NCBI GenBank assembly: GCA_900543365.1
Contig: UQRG01000056.1
Span: 1 to 8,315 of the forward strand
Length of the DNA stretch: 8,315 bases
From: an uncultured Eubacterium sp.
Lineage (GTDB): Bacteria; Bacillota; Clostridia; Lachnospirales; CAG-274
Direction: 5' to 3'
Shown here: in pieces, positions 7,776-8,315 of the stretch
Numbering within the stretch: position 1 is the first letter of the stretch
Layout of the letters: each line of letters opens with the position of its first letter
Position numbers and translations under genes: made by a program
The notes under the pieces: model-generated
Told to the model about the DNA's origin: nothing
Seen by the model: only the letters and a program-made list of their open reading frames with translations
Databases searched by the model: none

Positions 7776-7806
7776 TAACACAGTCTTTTGCGACCTTACT
7801 GTGTTA
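7776..7806 (-). other. Hairpin C of the candidate sRNA
   Basis: TAACACAGT and ACTGTGTTA form a perfect 9-bp stem around a 13-base loop. On the minus strand the loop reads AAGGTCGCAAAAG, with a possible inner GTC/GAC pairing. Unlike the other three hairpins it has no C run and no T run after it. Confidence 0.5.
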
Positions 7807-7831
7807 ATTGTTAACAGATATATAAAAGAAA

Positions 7832-7860
7832 TATATAAAACATATAGATAAATACCACAA
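7832..7860 (-). promoter_or_regulatory. Weak candidate promoter for a short form of the sRNA
   Basis: On the minus strand TTGTGG (7860-7855), a 17-base spacer and TATATA (7837-7832). Spacing is right but both boxes are imperfect, and such matches are common in DNA this AT-rich. If used, the RNA would start near 7825 and hold only hairpin C and the terminator, about 110 bases. Confidence 0.2.
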
Positions 7861-7863
7861 CTA

Positions 7864-7896
7864 AACAAAGAAAGAGGGGGAGTCAGTTTCTTTGTT
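7864..7896 (-). other. Hairpin A with C-rich loop
   Basis: A perfect 10-bp stem, AACAAAGAAA with TTTCTTTGTT, encloses 13 bases that read CTGACTCCCCCTC on the minus strand. A TATAAT at 7904-7899 lies too close for a transcript starting there to keep the whole stem, so the RNA more likely begins upstream. Confidence 0.55.
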
Positions 7897-7935
7897 ATAT
7901 TATATTTAATAAAAAAAGAGTTAAAACATAGTTAT

Positions 7936-7969
7936 AAATCTTTGTTGAATTGGGGGATAACAAAGATTT
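7936..7969 (-). other. Hairpin B with C-rich loop
   Basis: A perfect 11-bp stem, AAATCTTTGTT with AACAAAGATTT, encloses 12 bases that read ATCCCCCAATTC on the minus strand. The stem shares the heptamer CTTTGTT/AACAAAG with hairpin A, 40 bases downstream. Confidence 0.55.
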
Positions 7970-8175
7970 TCTATTTAGAAACAGATAACTAGATGTTTTA
8001 ATAAATTGAATTTAGATTTATACTGTAATATTTAATTATTATGCTATATATCTATTAACTTCTCCATTATATATTATAAGATTGTAAAAATCATAGATAG
8101 ACAAAAAATTTAATATATTATTAATATTTGTTAACAATATGAAATATTTGCAGATAAATTTGTACAAATTAAACA
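7970..8175. other. AT-rich spacer without genes
   Basis: About 200 bases of very AT-rich DNA between the C-rich-loop hairpins and the argG terminator. I see no reading frame with a ribosome binding site. It holds two minus-strand TATAAT boxes (8078-8073 and 8071-8066) without convincing -35 boxes at 16-18 bases; a TTGTCT lies 20 bases before the first. A perfect palindrome TTGTTAACAA sits at 8128-8137, with a near copy TTGTTAACAG at 7808-7817. These could be operator sites, but palindromes of this size are expected by chance here. Confidence 0.4.
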
Positions 8176-8205
8176 AATGAGCCAGCGATAAATCGTTGGC
8201 TCATT
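8165..8205 (-). terminator. Intrinsic terminator of argG
   Basis: Arms 8176-8189 and 8192-8205 pair over 14 bp with one G-U wobble; the core is GAGCCAGCGAT with ATCGTTGGCTC. On the minus strand the stem is followed by TGTTTAATTTG, a moderate U-rich tail, 16 bases after the argG stop codon. On the plus strand TGTTTT follows, so it might also stop plus-strand transcription from the intergenic region. Confidence 0.75.
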
Positions 8206-8220
8206 GTTTTAAACATAATA

Positions 8221-8315
8221 TTACTTATTATTCTTTTTAGCGTTTTGGAGCATTAAAGCTCTAACCTTTAATGGTAAGCCCATAAGAGTAATAAAGCCTT
8301 CAGCATCTTTGTGAG
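8221..8315 (-). CDS. argG: Argininosuccinate synthase, C-terminal end (partial)
   Basis: Only the last 30 codons and the TAA stop (8223-8221) are in the window; the gene continues past the right edge. The visible residues contain DAEGFITLMGLPLKVRALM, which fits the conserved ArgG ending (GFI-x-L-x-GLP-x-KV-x-A), followed by a Lys/Asn-rich tail. ArgG joins citrulline and aspartate in arginine biosynthesis, using ATP, in the cytoplasm. No catalytic residue falls in the visible part, so the call rests on the C-terminal motif alone. A terminator follows directly, so argG does not appear to be co-transcribed with the symporter. Confidence 0.72.
   Translation of the reverse strand, partial: HKDAEGFITLMGLPLKVRALMLQNAKKNNK

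Larger units (their letters stand above)
7715..7969 (-). ncRNA. Candidate small RNA with C-rich hairpin loops
   Basis: Going 5' to 3' on the minus strand there are four hairpins: 7969-7936 (11-bp stem, loop ATCCCCCAATTC), 7896-7864 (10-bp stem, loop CTGACTCCCCCTC), 7806-7776 (9-bp stem, loop AAGGTCGCAAAAG) and the terminator 7752-7721 with a CTTCCCCCC loop and six U. Runs of C exposed in loops within DNA that is otherwise nearly all A/T are unlikely to be chance. UCCC-rich loops are the working part of Firmicutes sRNAs such as RsaE/RoxS, which bind Shine-Dalgarno regions. The 5' end is unresolved. TATAAT boxes at 8078-8073, 8071-8066 and 7904-7899 and a weak TTGTGG/TATATA pair at 7860-7832 are all possible, so the RNA may be about 110 to 350 bases, or two RNAs. 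No open reading frame with a ribosome binding site is present. I do not recognise a known RNA family. Transcription is inferred, not shown. Confidence 0.42.

Noticed and set aside
7721..7969. Plus-strand reading of the hairpins as GGGGGA loops, a CsrA/RsmA-sponge type RNA
   Set aside because: The loops contain GGA, but the plus strand lacks a T run after the 7721-7752 stem, while the minus strand has six T directly after it. Kept only as a weaker alternative.
7626..7969. Riboswitch, T-box or attenuator leader of the symporter gene
   Set aside because: A good promoter for the symporter lies downstream of the terminator hairpin, and I see no T-box sequence or known riboswitch core.
7803..8137. 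GTTAATTGTTAAC (7803-7815) and TTGTTAACAA (8128-8137) as paired operator sites
   Set aside because: Short A/T palindromes like these are expected by chance in DNA this AT-rich, and neither sits on a convincing promoter.

Overview
The window looks like chromosomal DNA from a low-GC Gram-positive anaerobe of the class Clostridia. The Lachnospiraceae or a close relative is my best guess, as an inference from gene content, gene order and codon use. The evidence is AT-rich coding sequence, AGA/ATA-rich codon use, AGGAGG-type ribosome binding sites, and a ZapA–U32 gene pair of the type seen in this class. I see no mobile element, CRISPR array, tRNA or rRNA.

Positions 1-6346 hold a tightly packed plus-strand operon of four genes. 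They are a ZapA-type division protein with a very long coiled-coil extension, a DUF3656-type U32 protein (probably an RNA-hydroxylation enzyme rather than a true peptidase), a SEDS-family (FtsW/RodA) peptidoglycan glycosyltransferase, and a class B penicillin-binding protein (transpeptidase). Gaps are 13, 0 and -1 bases, so the genes are probably translationally coupled. The SEDS protein and the PBP should form one glycan-polymerising and cross-linking pair in the membrane, and ZapA suggests a link to division. The operon ends in a 22-bp perfect hairpin flanked by T runs on both strands. This also terminates the convergent gene beyond it.

Positions 6405-7595 (minus strand) encode an SLC1-type Na+/H+-coupled amino acid or dicarboxylate symporter. 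It has its own good sigma-A-type promoter (TTGCAA, 17-bp spacer, TATAAT) and an ideal Shine-Dalgarno sequence.

Positions 7596-8220 lack any protein gene, but this is the most interesting part. Three perfect hairpins in very AT-rich DNA each carry a run of five or six C on the minus strand inside a 12-16 base loop. The last is followed by six U and looks like an intrinsic terminator. A fourth hairpin lies between them. I read this as a candidate minus-strand small RNA with C-rich loops that could bind G-rich translation start regions, analogous in design to the UCCC-loop sRNAs of other Firmicutes. I do not recognise it as a known family.

The right edge (8221-8315, minus) holds the last 30 codons of argG (argininosuccinate synthase), followed by its own terminator.
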